Positions 9,045-18,372 are shown, counted from the first letter of the stretch. The stretch is 64,000 nucleotides of DNA from a bacterium (GCA_021833625.1 JAKBEU010000001.1:310001-374000); one strand, 5' to 3'. Translations and numbers: made by a program. Notes: generated by a model not told the origin, from the sequence alone.

Positions 9045-9347
9045 ATGATGTACAGATATATGTATTATTCTCCGTTCTCGTGGATACCGGTCGTTTTCGG
9101 AATACTATTCTGGGTTCTTGTCGTTGCACTTATCGTGTCCCTTATCAAACATGCAGGCAGGCACTATTCGTATGAGGATGAGTCAAGTGGAGAAGACAAA
9201 AATACCCGTTATCTCAATATTGTGAAAGAACGCTATGTAAAGGGTGAGATAAGTCGGGAAAAATATCGAGAACTTAAGGATGAGTTTTCAGGATACGAAG
9301 AGGATGAAAAAGATGAAGAAGAGCCAAAAGAAGAAAAAGAGAAATAA
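9045..9347 (+). CDS. SHOCT-domain membrane protein
   Basis: A 100-aa protein with one TM segment (about residues 12-35) and a C-terminal SHOCT domain (short C-terminal domain, 'IVKERYVKGEISREKYREL' pattern, about 62-83), ending in a Glu/Lys-rich tail. SHOCT domains often sit at the end of small membrane proteins and are thought to aid oligomerisation. A six-codon ORF (MKGGEK, 9022-9042) begins 5 nt after a TATATT box and stops 2 nt before this gene's ATG; its GGTGG could also act as a weak Shine-Dalgarno site. Confidence 0.82.
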   Translation: MMYRYMYYSPFSWIPVVFGILFWVLVVALIVSLIKHAGRHYSYEDESSGEDKNTRYLNIVKERYVKGEISREKYRELKDEFSGYEEDEKDEEEPKEEKEK

Positions 9348-9369
9348 ACAAGCCTTTGACGGACTTTTG

Positions 9370-10164
9370 TTACTGCGTTTTCTTGGTTACAAAGCCAAGC
9401 TCTAGTCCTGCAAAGGCGGTTTTCAGAAAGGCGCGTTCTCTCAGTTCTTCTATAATCGTTGCGCCGTCCACTTGTTTTGCTTTTAACATCTCTCTCAGGC
9501 GTGTTGTACTCATCTTTAAGCTTTCCTGTAAATGTTTAAGTGTGGAATAGGTTGGATCCGACTCTGCAACGGAGATGGTTGCAACATTCATATCATCAAA
9601 AAACATTTCTGGCTTGACGTTTGCCTCCATTTTTCCCGCTTCCCGATAATAACCCAAGCTGAGCGATGCTTGTCTTCCATCCGTTAACCGTTGGAAAAGC
9701 CTGCGCACATCTATTTTGTCCGGAGGGTTGTTTCCATATAACTCAAGTGCTCGTGATTCGCCTATCGCATCAAAAAGATGTCTCATGCTCTGAAGTTGCA
9801 TTTCTTTATGAAGATCAAGAGGACTAATTCCATTTTCAGCAACCCGAACGAGGAGAGGATCGTACCCTTCCGTTTCCCGGGGACTTTTCTTAATTCCCTG
9901 CCATAGGGAAAGTGATTGTACTTCTCCATCCAACCGCAATAACCCCGCTGTTTTGTAATCAAACGTCTTAACAAGTCCTGCGACGACCGGATGATCCATT
10001 TGAATAAAATCTCCCGACCGTGCCTGCTGCATGTTTCTTAATCCCATATCATCAAGAGATGATATTCGTGCAACAGGTTTTGGTAATTCTCCCACCGGAC
10101 TACTTTTAGCTTCAGATATTATCGTTCTTAATTGCGTTTGTGGTACGGGTGTTGATACCTCCAT
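9370..10164 (-). CDS. Hypothetical cytosolic protein
   Basis: A protein of about 264 aa with no signal peptide or TM segment and a mixed helical, charged sequence. The C-terminal third (about 190-245) contains a possible DNA-binding-like helix pair ('TLKHLQESLKMSTTRL' then REMLKAKQVDGATI), which is only a guess. No family was recognised. The start at 10164 (MEVSTPV) is preferred because a minus-strand TATAAT box (10171-10176) ends 6 nt before it. The longer frame from 10194 would run through that box and share CATG with the hflX start. It is divergent from hflX through a back-to-back promoter. Confidence 0.72.
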   Translation of the reverse strand: MEVSTPVPQTQLRTIISEAKSSPVGELPKPVARISSLDDMGLRNMQQARSGDFIQMDHPVVAGLVKTFDYKTAGLLRLDGEVQSLSLWQGIKKSPRETEGYDPLLVRVAENGISPLDLHKEMQLQSMRHLFDAIGESRALELYGNNPPDKIDVRRLFQRLTDGRQASLSLGYYREAGKMEANVKPEMFFDDMNVATISVAESDPTYSTLKHLQESLKMSTTRLREMLKAKQVDGATIIEELRERAFLKTAFAGLELGFVTKKTQ

Positions 10165-10170
10165 TTCTTC

Positions 10171-10185
10171 ATTATAACGTATAAT
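10171..10185. promoter_or_regulatory. Back-to-back -10 boxes of a bidirectional promoter
   Basis: The sequence ATTATAACGTATAAT contains a perfect TATAAT on each strand, pointing away from each other with only 3 bp between. The plus box ends 7 nt before the hflX ATG (10193), and the minus box ends 6 nt before the ATG of the 264-aa gene (10164). Each unit would start at or next to its ATG. Confidence 0.75.
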
Positions 10186-10192
10186 AGGGTTC

Positions 10193-11308
10193 ATGCAATC
10201 ATCACATCGTATTATCCTGGTTGACGTAGTTGATCCTCATGTCCCTCTCAAACAGGCTGAAGAAGAATTAGCTGAGCTTCGTGCATTGGTGAAGACATTT
10301 GGAGGAATTGATACCATGCACGTGTTCCAGCACAGGAGTAAGCCAAGCAAAGATTCGTTTATCGGTTCCGGAAAACTGCAGGAGATATATCAAACGGTCC
10401 ATGATGAGAAGGTAGATATTGTCATATTGAATGCGATAGTGAAGCCAACCCAACTGTTTCACATCATGAAGTCATTGTGGCCGGTCAATCCTGACATTGA
10501 GGTCTGGGACCGCATCGACCTTATTCTGCATATTTTTGAAAAACATGCAACCTCTGCCGAAAGCAAACTACAAATAGAGATCGCCCGTATGAGTCATATG
10601 GGTCCGCGTATTTCAGGCCTTGGGGGAACATTATTTTCACGACAAACGGGAGGCGTTGGAGGAAGAGGACAGGGAGAAACAAATACGGAGCTGATGAAAC
10701 GACACTGGAGAGGACTTATCAAAAAAAAGCAGGAAGAATTAAAAAAACATGCCTCCTATCGCCTTTTGCAGCTGGAACGAAGAAAAGAAAAAGGAATAAA
10801 ACATATTGCGCTCGTCGGCTATACAAATGCAGGAAAAACAACTCTTTTCAATGCACTGACGGGAAAACAAAAGATAATGAAAGATGCGCTCTTTGTTACG
10901 CTTGATACCACAATCGGAAAAGCGCAGCTTTCCCGCACGGGACCTCTTCTTACCGTTTCTGACACCATTGGATTTATTCAACAACTTCCCCCTTCCCTCA
11001 TCGAAACCTTTAAGTCTACCCTTATGGAAGCAATCCATGCGGATTTAATCCTTCATGTTGCCGACGTTTCAGATGACAAGCGGGATATGAAAATCGAGGT
11101 TGTCCAATCTATCCTTTCCGACATAGGGGCCAAAGATATTCCCCAGATCATTGTCTTTACCAAGGCTGACTTGCTGCCTGAGGAGCGATGGGGCGAGTTT
11201 GCACAGTTGAAGGCAAGATATGCACAGTTTTCCCCTCTTTTTCTCTCTACAACGGAAAAAATTAATGTTGACGCGTTAAAACGAAGGATAGAAGAACGGG
11301 TACGGTAA
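10193..11308 (+). CDS. hflX: Ribosome-associated GTPase HflX
   Basis: A 371-aa GTPase. The N-terminal HflX domain (residues 1-190, including RSKPSKDSFIGSGK and the Gly-rich stretch GPRISGLGGTLFSRQTGG) precedes a G domain. This has G1 GYTNAGKTT (about 205-213), G3 DTIGF (about 262) and G4 TKAD (about 324). HflX binds the 50S subunit and splits stalled ribosomes, mainly under stress. The length is slightly short because the C-terminal domain is minimal, as in several small genomes. The start follows a TATAAT box by 7 nt. Confidence 0.94.
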   Translation: MQSSHRIILVDVVDPHVPLKQAEEELAELRALVKTFGGIDTMHVFQHRSKPSKDSFIGSGKLQEIYQTVHDEKVDIVILNAIVKPTQLFHIMKSLWPVNPDIEVWDRIDLILHIFEKHATSAESKLQIEIARMSHMGPRISGLGGTLFSRQTGGVGGRGQGETNTELMKRHWRGLIKKKQEELKKHASYRLLQLERRKEKGIKHIALVGYTNAGKTTLFNALTGKQKIMKDALFVTLDTTIGKAQLSRTGPLLTVSDTIGFIQQLPPSLIETFKSTLMEAIHADLILHVADVSDDKRDMKIEVVQSILSDIGAKDIPQIIVFTKADLLPEERWGEFAQLKARYAQFSPLFLSTTEKINVDALKRRIEERVR

Positions 11309-11694
11309 TTCTCCTTCAGACAAAAAACGCGCCGAGCCCTCGGTATGTCTTCGGACTCGGCAGCGATTAGGTTTGGAAAAGTACTTCTTTTGATCTTTTC
11401 CCCTTGATTGTTTTTTTAGCTTTGAGTGGGAAAGCTTTTTTAGATGTGTGCTTTTAAAGTTTTTTAATTATTAATGTGAAAACTTTTTTAAGCTGTCTCT
11501 TTTTTTGCTCTCCTCTTTTCAGCTATTAATTTCTTATTTCTCTAGTTTTGTATTTTTTTATTTAACTTATAATAAATACATGTATACTCTCAATGTAGAG
11601 TATTATTTATTGTTTGTCAAGGGGTATTTTATCTTATAGTTATTTACTATGTACAAACAACTCCCTTTTCCTCAAATTAGCCTTGAAAGTGCAG
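11309..11694 (+). other. AT-rich intergenic region with hairpins, no gene seen
   Basis: About 390 nt without a credible ORF. It begins with a GC-rich hairpin (GCCGAG about 11331 pairing with CTCGGC), then a second hairpin GGAAAAG/CTTTTCC, the terminator at 11418-11441, and a run of T-rich tracts. Much of this would serve as the 3' end of the hflX mRNA. A small RNA cannot be ruled out, but there is no promoter that stands out. Confidence 0.5.
11418..11441 (+). terminator. Rho-independent terminator downstream of hflX
   Basis: The stem AGCTTT/AAAGCT with 7-nt loop GAGTGGG is followed directly by a run of six T. The stem is short but the U-tract is good. Confidence 0.6.
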
Positions 11695-11707
11695 TATAAT
11701 GACGTCT

Positions 11708-12841
11708 ATGAAAGTGGTTGTTACGTCTTTTTTAAAGAAAAAGCTAACTATCTGGCATCTTATTTTTGCCTCTCTTATCGTCCATCTCGCTCTTATCATA
11801 CTCAGTGCTCCCTACACAAACTATGACACTCACTCCGTACGAATAGTGGGAGAAAAAATACTGCATGGCACCAACATCTATCCCACCATAGCCATGGGCA
11901 GGCATCCTTATTTCCCTCTTTTCCTTTATTTTGAGGCCGGCTCCCTGCTACTATCGACAAAATTGTTTTCTCAAGTAATGTTGCTTAAAGTGTTGTTTTC
12001 CCTTGCAAACCTTGCGGTTGTCTACCTTATCTATATTCTTTCCAAAAAGAACATACTTTTGGCACTTCTTTATGCGTTTAATCCCATATCCCTTCTTATT
12101 ACCTGCTTCCAGGGGCAGTTTGACAGTATTCCCGTGTTTTTCCTGTTGCTGAGCATCCATTTCCTTCATACAAAGCATAAGGTCCCCGCACTTCTTGCCC
12201 TATCGGGTGCGATTGCTTTTAAAACCTGGCCAGTCCTTTTTGTTATCCCATTACTCAAAAGAATGAATAAGGCGTTTTCCCTAAAAAAGATATTTGTGCA
12301 AGTTGCCATACTCGTGAGTGTTCCCCTCATTTGTACGCTTGTCTATTCTCTCCTTTTCCGCGCAAATCCGCTTTTCATCGGAAAGGTCATTCTTTCCTAC
12401 GGAGGAGTTATTAACGTCTGGGGCCTGGGGAAAGGACTTTTTCTGCTGTTTGGGAATAATAAACTTGCCTTCTTTTTCTTCAAAATCCTCTCTGTAGCCG
12501 TCATCCTTCTTTTTGAACTGAAAAATAAGGAGGAAACTCTTTATTCTCAGCTGTTTATGGCTCTCCTTCTCTTTTTTGTTATTACGCCGGGATTTGGAAT
12601 TCAATATTTTTTTTGGATTATTCCATTCGCCCTTCTTTCGGGGAAATGGGGAGTAAAAGAATATATAAGCATACTGTGCTCGGTAATTACGACCTACCTT
12701 GTTTTTATGGGCCTTTCTCTCTCGGAAATATGGGTTGATACCATCTATTTCATTACCTGGATCGTTCTTTCCACCTCATTCGTCGAATTCCTCGTATATC
12801 CTCTCTTACTTCCCCTTTCAAAATCAAAAAAAATTTCATGA
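11708..12841 (+). CDS. GT-C-type integral membrane glycosyltransferase (GT87/PIG-M-like)
   Basis: A polytopic protein of about 377 aa with eight to ten TM segments. The early extracytoplasmic loop contains NYDTHSVRIVGE and a later HPYFPL, where GT-C enzymes carry their acidic residues, and the motif CFQGQFDSIPVFF near residue 140 recalls the GQFD motif of mannosyltransferases that use polyprenyl-phosphate sugars. The donor and acceptor are unknown. The start at 11708 follows a TATAAT box (11695-11700) by 7 nt; an ATG at 11699 overlaps that box and is unlikely. It is followed 49 nt later by the HPr-kinase-like gene. Confidence 0.8.
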   Translation: MKVVVTSFLKKKLTIWHLIFASLIVHLALIILSAPYTNYDTHSVRIVGEKILHGTNIYPTIAMGRHPYFPLFLYFEAGSLLLSTKLFSQVMLLKVLFSLANLAVVYLIYILSKKNILLALLYAFNPISLLITCFQGQFDSIPVFFLLLSIHFLHTKHKVPALLALSGAIAFKTWPVLFVIPLLKRMNKAFSLKKIFVQVAILVSVPLICTLVYSLLFRANPLFIGKVILSYGGVINVWGLGKGLFLLFGNNKLAFFFFKILSVAVILLFELKNKEETLYSQLFMALLLFFVITPGFGIQYFFWIIPFALLSGKWGVKEYISILCSVITTYLVFMGLSLSEIWVDTIYFITWIVLSTSFVEFLVYPLLLPLSKSKKIS

Positions 12842-12890
12842 CTCAGCCTCATCTGTCTTCTACTTTGCTATTGTTGGGTATAATGTGCTT

Positions 12891-13637
12891 ATGAAAAAGG
12901 AGAAGGTGACTGTCTTTTATCTTAAGATTGTTCATGCCTACTGTCGGATTACTCTTAACGACGCTTCTCTTCTTACCTATTTCAAAAACGAATACTCTCT
13001 TCTCACAACGCCCCACCGGGCAAAGTATGGAGTGGAGGTAGTGCGAAAAGGAGACAAGCTATTATTCCGGATAAAAAACGTTAAAAAAATACACTCGCTC
13101 CCCGTTGGACCGGACATTGATTTCAAATATATAGACTTTGTTTTGATGAGCTGCATAGGTCTTCAATTGATTCAGGATAATGTTTACTTTGCCCACGCCT
13201 CCTCTTTTGAGAAAAATGGAAAGGGGTATGTGTTCTTTGGACCTTCGGGCATGGGTAAATCTACCATAACAAAAAAAGTAGAAAGAAAGCACATGTACAG
13301 TGACGATACCGCGATAATCAGCGTCAAACGAGGAGACGTCTTTCTGCACGGCTCTCCTTTTGACAAAAAAATAACCGCTGATAGCGCAAAGGCAATTATC
13401 CCTCTCTCTTCTTTATTCGTGCTCCAACAGTCAAAGCAGAACAGAAAAGAAGTTATGCCGCCTATTGAACGGATAAAAACCTTATTGGAGAGCGATGTCT
13501 ACACCTATCTGTTTAACCTACGGCTTGTGACTAGCCAGCAAAAGAAAAAGCTTTTTACATTGATTACGGACATGGTGGGCAGGATAAAAATGCAAAGATT
13601 GTACTTCACGAAGAATTTTGATCCTTTCAAAAAATAA
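12891..13637 (+). CDS. HPr kinase-like P-loop protein
   Basis: A 248-aa protein whose C-terminal half resembles HPr kinase/phosphorylase-type folds: VYFAHASSFEKNGKGYVFFG leads into the P-loop FGPSGMGKST near residues 114-123, followed by MYSDDTAII (acidic catalytic-like segment). The HPr(Ser) partner system was not seen in the window. Related stand-alone proteins are found beside peptide-modification and surface-glycan genes, so the substrate is open. The start at 12891 follows TATAAT (12879-12884) by 6 nt; the frame extends upstream to 12699 but that part overlaps the GT-C gene. Confidence 0.75.
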   Translation: MKKEKVTVFYLKIVHAYCRITLNDASLLTYFKNEYSLLTTPHRAKYGVEVVRKGDKLLFRIKNVKKIHSLPVGPDIDFKYIDFVLMSCIGLQLIQDNVYFAHASSFEKNGKGYVFFGPSGMGKSTITKKVERKHMYSDDTAIISVKRGDVFLHGSPFDKKITADSAKAIIPLSSLFVLQQSKQNRKEVMPPIERIKTLLESDVYTYLFNLRLVTSQQKKKLFTLITDMVGRIKMQRLYFTKNFDPFKK

Positions 13638-13764
13638 TAATTGGCTTGTAGTAATGCTTCACTCTAGGCCCTTCGCCCCATTAAAAAGAAAGAATCTGCA
13701 TTTGAAACAAAAAAATAAAGCAGAGATGGAGGAATATGGCTCTTTGGTGATATAATTACTTCTT

Positions 13765-14844
13765 ATGAAACTCTCAATCGGCATTGTCGGATTGCCAAAT
13801 GTAGGAAAATCAACACTTTTTAATGCACTGCTCAAGAAACAGGTTGCCGATGCGGCAAATTATCCTTTTTGTACCATCGAACCCAATGTCGGAATTGTTG
13901 AAGTACCGGACGAAAGGCTCCCTGTTCTTGCAAAAATCGTGAAAACGGAAAAGATTGTCCCTGCGGTTGTCGAATTTTACGATATCGCAGGAATAGTTAA
14001 AGGAGCCTCAGTTGGAGAAGGATTGGGAAATAAATTTTTGTCCCATATCCGTGAAGTTGCCGCGATAGTTCATGTCGTACGTCTTTTTGAAGACGCAAAC
14101 GTTGTTCACGTCTCAAATAAGGTTGATCCGCGAAGCGATATCGACACCATTAATGCCGAACTTATCTTAGCCGACCTTGAAACGCTCAAAAAGCAAAGAG
14201 AGCCGAAGATGAACGCCACCAAGGCCGAACGCGCGACCTTTAAGGTCGCGGGACGGCTCAAGGAGGAGCTTGATAGGGGTATTTCCGCACGCGATGTTGC
14301 ACTCACCGATGAAGAAAAGGAACTAGTGAAAGGACTCAATCTTCTTACAATGAAGCCTGTCATGTATGCGTTTAATGTATCGGAGGAACAACTGGGGCAA
14401 CAGGAAGAGATAAAGGGAAAAATTGCCGCACTTGGCATAACGACTAACTGGATTTTTTTCAATGCAAAACTTGAAAATGATGTTCTCGCCTTTGCACCCT
14501 CTGAGCAGAAAGAATATCTTGATCAATTTCATCTAAAAGATACGGGACTTAATCGCCTGATAAAAAAATCATATGAAATTCTGGGACTTATTTCCTTTTT
14601 GACAGCCGGGACACTTGAAGCGCGCGCATGGACTATTAAAAAGGGTGAATTAGCCCCCCAGGCCGCCGGAACAATCCATACTGATTTTGAAAAGAAGTTT
14701 ATTAAGGCAGATATCTGTGCGTATCCTGACTTCGTATCCCATTCAGGGTGGGTCGGTGCACGTGAGGTAGGAAAAGTAGTAAGTGCGGGACGTGACTACG
14801 AGATGAAAGATGGAGATGTTGTGGAATTTAAAATCGGAGCGTAA
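13765..14844 (+). CDS. ychF: Redox-regulated ATPase YchF (Obg-like)
   Basis: A 359-aa protein with the YchF layout: G1 GLPNVGKST at about 8-16, the G3-type DIAGIV near 73, a coiled-coil insertion (about 130-200), the altered G4-like region with NVSEE, and a TGS domain at the end ([14 protein letters not shown]...GDVVEFK). YchF binds ATP rather than GTP and associates with ribosomes. A palindromic element at 14231-14252 lies inside the coiled-coil part and is read in frame as [14 protein letters not shown] at 13751-13756 ends 8 nt before the ATG. Confidence 0.96.
   Translation: MKLSIGIVGLPNVGKSTLFNALLKKQVADAANYPFCTIEPNVGIVEVPDERLPVLAKIVKTEKIVPAVVEFYDIAGIVKGASVGEGLGNKFLSHIREVAAIVHVVRLFEDANVVHVSNKVDPRSDIDTINAELILADLETLKKQREPKMNATKAERATFKVAGRLKEELDRGISARDVALTDEEKELVKGLNLLTMKPVMYAFNVSEEQLGQQEEIKGKIAALGITTNWIFFNAKLENDVLAFAPSEQKEYLDQFHLKDTGLNRLIKKSYEILGLISFLTAGTLEARAWTIKKGELAPQAAGTIHTDFEKKFIKADICAYPDFVSHSGWVGAREVGKVVSAGRDYEMKDGDVVEFKIGA
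14231..14252. repeat. Palindromic element, copy 1 (inside ychF)
   Basis: It contains the core CGCGACCTTTAAGGTCGCG (9-bp arms around one T). The same 22 bases recur at 28174-28195. Here it is translated in frame within the helical insertion of YchF. Confidence 0.75.
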
Positions 14845-14853
14845 ATCTTACAT

Positions 14854-17514
14854 CTACGGAGAAGTAACAACTTGATTTATTCTTGCATAATACGGGTTAC
14901 GCACGTTTCCTCCTGCGGATATGAATTGTTGTGTATCCCTAGGCAGTATCGAAGAACGGTCAATCTGTTCTGTGGTTACGGGTTCATTTTCAAGTGTATA
15001 GGTAGAAACCTCCCTTTCTCTGTCTTTTTTTGTACCTGTTTTTTTAAATAAACAGTCCTTAAATCCTTCATATACACATTGGGAAAGAGCGGCTTCATCC
15101 ATCGCTTCTGTTCCCGTCTCTTTATAATCCAATCTATCAAGTAGGTCTGCAAGCTCATCCTCTATTCTTTGAAGAGTTTCATAACGAAAGTGATGAGTTG
15201 CTGCCCACTCTTTTCGCAGTTCTTCTCTTTTTGTTTCATCGCTTTCATCTTTTCCCTGTTTTTTAAATTCATTAAACATACGCAGCCTTACTATAAAATC
15301 AGAAGTGTCTGCTTTTGTAGCAAAGCTATTTAAAGCCTCTGCGGGAAGATTCCTGCCTTTTCCTTCAATCCGCTCAAACAGATCTGTTTGATTGCAGACA
15401 GTTACAATTGTTGCCGCATCTCTCACACAACCTCGTTTTTTTGCTTCAACGAGCATACGGCTAAAATGGACATCCTCTGGGATTTCAAGCATTTCTCTTC
15501 CTATGTCAGTTATTCTCTCATCACGATCAAACGCGCCCAGTTCCTTTAATCGTCGTTTTGCTCTAGCTATATGTTCAGGTAATAATTTTTCCTTGTCGAC
15601 AAGTGGTATTTCATCAATAGCATATCCTATTTTCTTCAAGAGCAGGATTTCATTACTCAAATCGGAACTTACAATTTCAGGATCATGACGATCTCCCAAT
15701 TTCTTATATTCATCTTCTGACCCTAAGTAGTACCATATTCCATCACTCTCTCTCCCTGTTCTTCCCTTTTGTTGTCTTAACCCATATTTAGAATGAAGAG
15801 TTTCTGTTAAATAATGCAACCCTGTGTGTGGGTCGTCATGAGAAATATTAACAAGTCCGGAACTTATAACATCAACTCTTGCCACGGTAAGACTCGTTTC
15901 TGCAATGGGTGAACAAATGATAATGTGCTTCTTACCATCTGAAACCTCTTTTCCATTAACCACATTGTTTACTTTTATCACTCTTTCTTGCTCTTCTCGC
16001 GTCATGGATCCTGTAAGTCTGTCTATGACAACATTAGGTAGTAATTTGTCTTTTAGCTTCACCAATGCATCATATGTCTGAGAGATAAGTGCATCTCCTG
16101 GCATAAAAATGAGTATGTTTCGGTCGGAAGCGCGTGTTTGAACCAAATCAAGAACGGCGCCAACTGATCTTTGCGGGATAACATCTCTGGTTAACGGATT
16201 ATTATCTTGTTTCCAAAATCGGCTTTCAATCGTATGGGAATTTCCTTCAATTTCAAGCGATTTTGTGCGGTCTCCTAGTTGTCGTACCAAATCTTCCCTA
16301 TTCATTGTGGCTGATGTAATGATAAGTTTAAGAGGTGGATCTCCGGCTTTTTTTCGAAGTGCCTGTGCTTTCTGAAGCAGCGCAACAAGCATGTCAGTAT
16401 CTTTGTGCCGCTCATGCCATTCATCGACCATCACATAGTTGTACTTTAGTAATCGTTGGTCCCGCGAGAGCTGAATGAGAAGAGATTTCTCCGTGGTAAA
16501 AAGTAAGCTTGTATTTTTATTTGCCTCTCTTCCTTTCCCGTGAGCATATCCAACTTCATCTCCAAACTTTTCGATTCCCATTTGTTTCCTGACGGTTTCC
16601 GCCAATGCTTGTGTTGCTATCCGACGCGGTTGCGTAACTGCAGCTTTTTCCCCTGGGCCCAGTAGCTCATAGATATATTGTGGTATTTTCGTTGTCTTTC
16701 CGGCTCCCGTACCCGCAGAAATTACAATTTTATCTACATCCGGATCTCGTAGTAAATTTTGAATATCTTCTTTTCGTTTTTCAACAGGTAATTGTCCATT
16801 TTCAATTGCATGTACCTCTTCATCCACTTTTTTATCATAGATAAATCCCATCAATTTCTTTTCCGGCTCAGTTACCGTATGTATCGTTTTATTGAGCGTT
16901 TCAAAGCAATGAGGATCGGCAAGGAGCTTTGCCTCAGAGAGGATAAGCTGACTTATCATTTCACTCGACGTGCCGCCAAACAACTCAGACATCCATTGTA
17001 AAGACTCCCTGTCACGTTCAATTGCCGCTAAATCTACTTTTCCCTCAACCTTATAGGTATCAAGAACGTCTTTCACAAATGTTTTTATTCCTGATGATGA
17101 AAGATTTGAATTGAAATAGCGGTCGTACAGGCCCTGTATATCGGCGCTTTCCATCTGGGGGCCCATTATTCCTATTTTGACAAAGAGGGGCTTTAAGGTC
17201 TCCATTTTTGCCTTATTTACAGTGGCACCGAAGCATGTTGACACTCCCTCGCTCCATCGCTGATATTTTATTGCGTATGTTTCTGTTTCATTTGACTGCG
17301 CTCTTCGCTCTCGACGTGATGCATCTTCAAAAAGGCCGTAGTTTCTGTTGGCAAATTGTGCCACTGTATCATTATTAAGAAGCGGAGCTTGTGTCGTTTC
17401 CGTTGGATTTAAGTAGGATTGATTTTTAAGGAGCATGCGTGCCTGAACTGCAGGCATATCAACAACTGCTCTGTGTTCAGTTTCAACTTGCGGCATGGGA
17501 GCATTTTCCGTCAT
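14854..17514 (-). CDS. DEAH-family (HrpA/HrpB-like) helicase with extra N-terminal domain
   Basis: An 886-aa protein. Residues about 55-230 form a domain not known to me that is shared with the 832-aa protein at 42339. The helicase core follows: Walker A GTGAGKTT (268-275), motif Ia QPRRIA (295-300), motif II DEWH (364-367) in place of DEAH, motif III SAT (401-403), and motif VI QQKGRTGR, then a winged-helix/ratchet region. Such helicases unwind RNA or remodel RNPs, and HrpA helps rescue collided ribosomes in E. coli. The C-terminal OB region seems reduced. TACAAT (17521-17526) ends 6 nt before the ATG. Confidence 0.88.
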   Translation of the reverse strand: MTENAPMPQVETEHRAVVDMPAVQARMLLKNQSYLNPTETTQAPLLNNDTVAQFANRNYGLFEDASRRERRAQSNETETYAIKYQRWSEGVSTCFGATVNKAKMETLKPLFVKIGIMGPQMESADIQGLYDRYFNSNLSSSGIKTFVKDVLDTYKVEGKVDLAAIERDRESLQWMSELFGGTSSEMISQLILSEAKLLADPHCFETLNKTIHTVTEPEKKLMGFIYDKKVDEEVHAIENGQLPVEKRKEDIQNLLRDPDVDKIVISAGTGAGKTTKIPQYIYELLGPGEKAAVTQPRRIATQALAETVRKQMGIEKFGDEVGYAHGKGREANKNTSLLFTTEKSLLIQLSRDQRLLKYNYVMVDEWHERHKDTDMLVALLQKAQALRKKAGDPPLKLIITSATMNREDLVRQLGDRTKSLEIEGNSHTIESRFWKQDNNPLTRDVIPQRSVGAVLDLVQTRASDRNILIFMPGDALISQTYDALVKLKDKLLPNVVIDRLTGSMTREEQERVIKVNNVVNGKEVSDGKKHIIICSPIAETSLTVARVDVISSGLVNISHDDPHTGLHYLTETLHSKYGLRQQKGRTGRESDGIWYYLGSEDEYKKLGDRHDPEIVSSDLSNEILLLKKIGYAIDEIPLVDKEKLLPEHIARAKRRLKELGAFDRDERITDIGREMLEIPEDVHFSRMLVEAKKRGCVRDAATIVTVCNQTDLFERIEGKGRNLPAEALNSFATKADTSDFIVRLRMFNEFKKQGKDESDETKREELRKEWAATHHFRYETLQRIEDELADLLDRLDYKETGTEAMDEAALSQCVYEGFKDCLFKKTGTKKDREREVSTYTLENEPVTTEQIDRSSILPRDTQQFISAGGNVRNPYYARINQVVTSP

Positions 17515-17551
17515 TACATCATTGTATATCCTCCGTGCCCTTTCGTAAACT

Positions 17552-18334
17552 CTATTCCTTTGTTGATTTCCACCATTTTACGTAGATGACATAAAAACGC
17601 AAGCTTGAAAAAAGAGAGAAGACAAATCCCGGAAATCCGTCCACAAACCCCTTATGACGGAAGTACATGGAAAAAAATGTTGTCAGAGGTTTCCAAAAGA
17701 AATATTCGACAAACATGAGGGCAAGATTTTTCCCCCTATTTTGTGCACGAAATTTCGCATTCTGTACTTCAAGAGTCGTATAACGGTCCCAGCGCATCAG
17801 ATAGCGGGAAAAGTCTGGATCCGCATAGTGAAGAATGGGGTTTTTAAGATATCCCACCTCTCCGTTTATCTCTACATTCTCATGCACGTCTTTGCAGGGA
17901 AATGTTGCGACCCCATTTTTATAAAGTCGGACCGTGTAGTCGGGATATTGCCCTCCCTTTTCCAGGAATCGGGTAAGGAAAAGGTTCTTTCTCGGCAACC
18001 AATACGCAACAAGTGTATCTTTTTTTGGTCCGGAGATAAGCGTCACTATTTCTTTTTTCAGTTCGGGAGAAAGTGCCTCATCAGCGTCAAGCTGAAGTAT
18101 CCACTCCCCCTCTGCTGCCATAATTGCTTTTTCTTTGTTTTTATGGAACATGGCGGGATTGTCTGACTGGATTATTCTGACCTTCTCACCATATGTTTTT
18201 GCAATCTCAATTGTTTTGTCCTCCGAACCTCCGTCAACGATAATAACTTCGTCAACAATATCGTATACGCTGTCCATCGGATAATGGATGTTTTTTTCCT
18301 CGTTAAAAGCTGCTATGCAGAGCGATAATTTCAT
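17552..18334 (-). CDS. Family 2 glycosyltransferase (WaaE/KdtX-like)
   Basis: A 260-aa GT2 protein that opens LSLCIAAFNEEKNI, with the nucleotide-sugar binding segment IIVDGGSEDKT (about 31-41) and the DxD-type LQLDADE (about 82-86). The C-terminal hydrophobic helix pair resembles the membrane-associated WaaE/KdtX glucosyltransferases. It probably adds a sugar to a cell-surface glycan. An AAGGT sequence lies 7 nt before the ATG, so this gene may have a short leader of about 15 nt from the promoter shared with def. Confidence 0.9.
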   Translation of the reverse strand: MKLSLCIAAFNEEKNIHYPMDSVYDIVDEVIIVDGGSEDKTIEIAKTYGEKVRIIQSDNPAMFHKNKEKAIMAAEGEWILQLDADEALSPELKKEIVTLISGPKKDTLVAYWLPRKNLFLTRFLEKGGQYPDYTVRLYKNGVATFPCKDVHENVEINGEVGYLKNPILHYADPDFSRYLMRWDRYTTLEVQNAKFRAQNRGKNLALMFVEYFFWKPLTTFFSMYFRHKGFVDGFPGFVFSLFSSLRFYVIYVKWWKSTKE

Positions 18335-18356
18335 ATTTTGACCTTAATCTATCTCT

Positions 18357-18366
18357 ATTATATAAT
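18357..18366. promoter_or_regulatory. Overlapping bidirectional -10 boxes (GT2 gene / def)
   Basis: ATTATATAAT holds a minus-strand TATAAT (18357-18362) and a plus-strand TATAAT (18361-18366) that overlap by 2 bp. The plus box ends 6 nt before the def ATG. The minus box is 22 nt from the GT2 ATG. Confidence 0.65.
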
Positions 18367-18372
18367 ACTCTC

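Noticed and set aside
10165-10194. Start at 10194 for the minus-strand hypothetical gene, sharing CATG with hflX
   Set aside because: A start there would place both -10 boxes inside the coding sequence; the ATG at 10164 fits the leaderless spacing.
12699-12890. N-terminal extension of the HPr-kinase-like gene
   Set aside because: It would overlap the GT-C gene by over 140 nt, while a TATAAT box sits 6 nt before the internal ATG at 12891.
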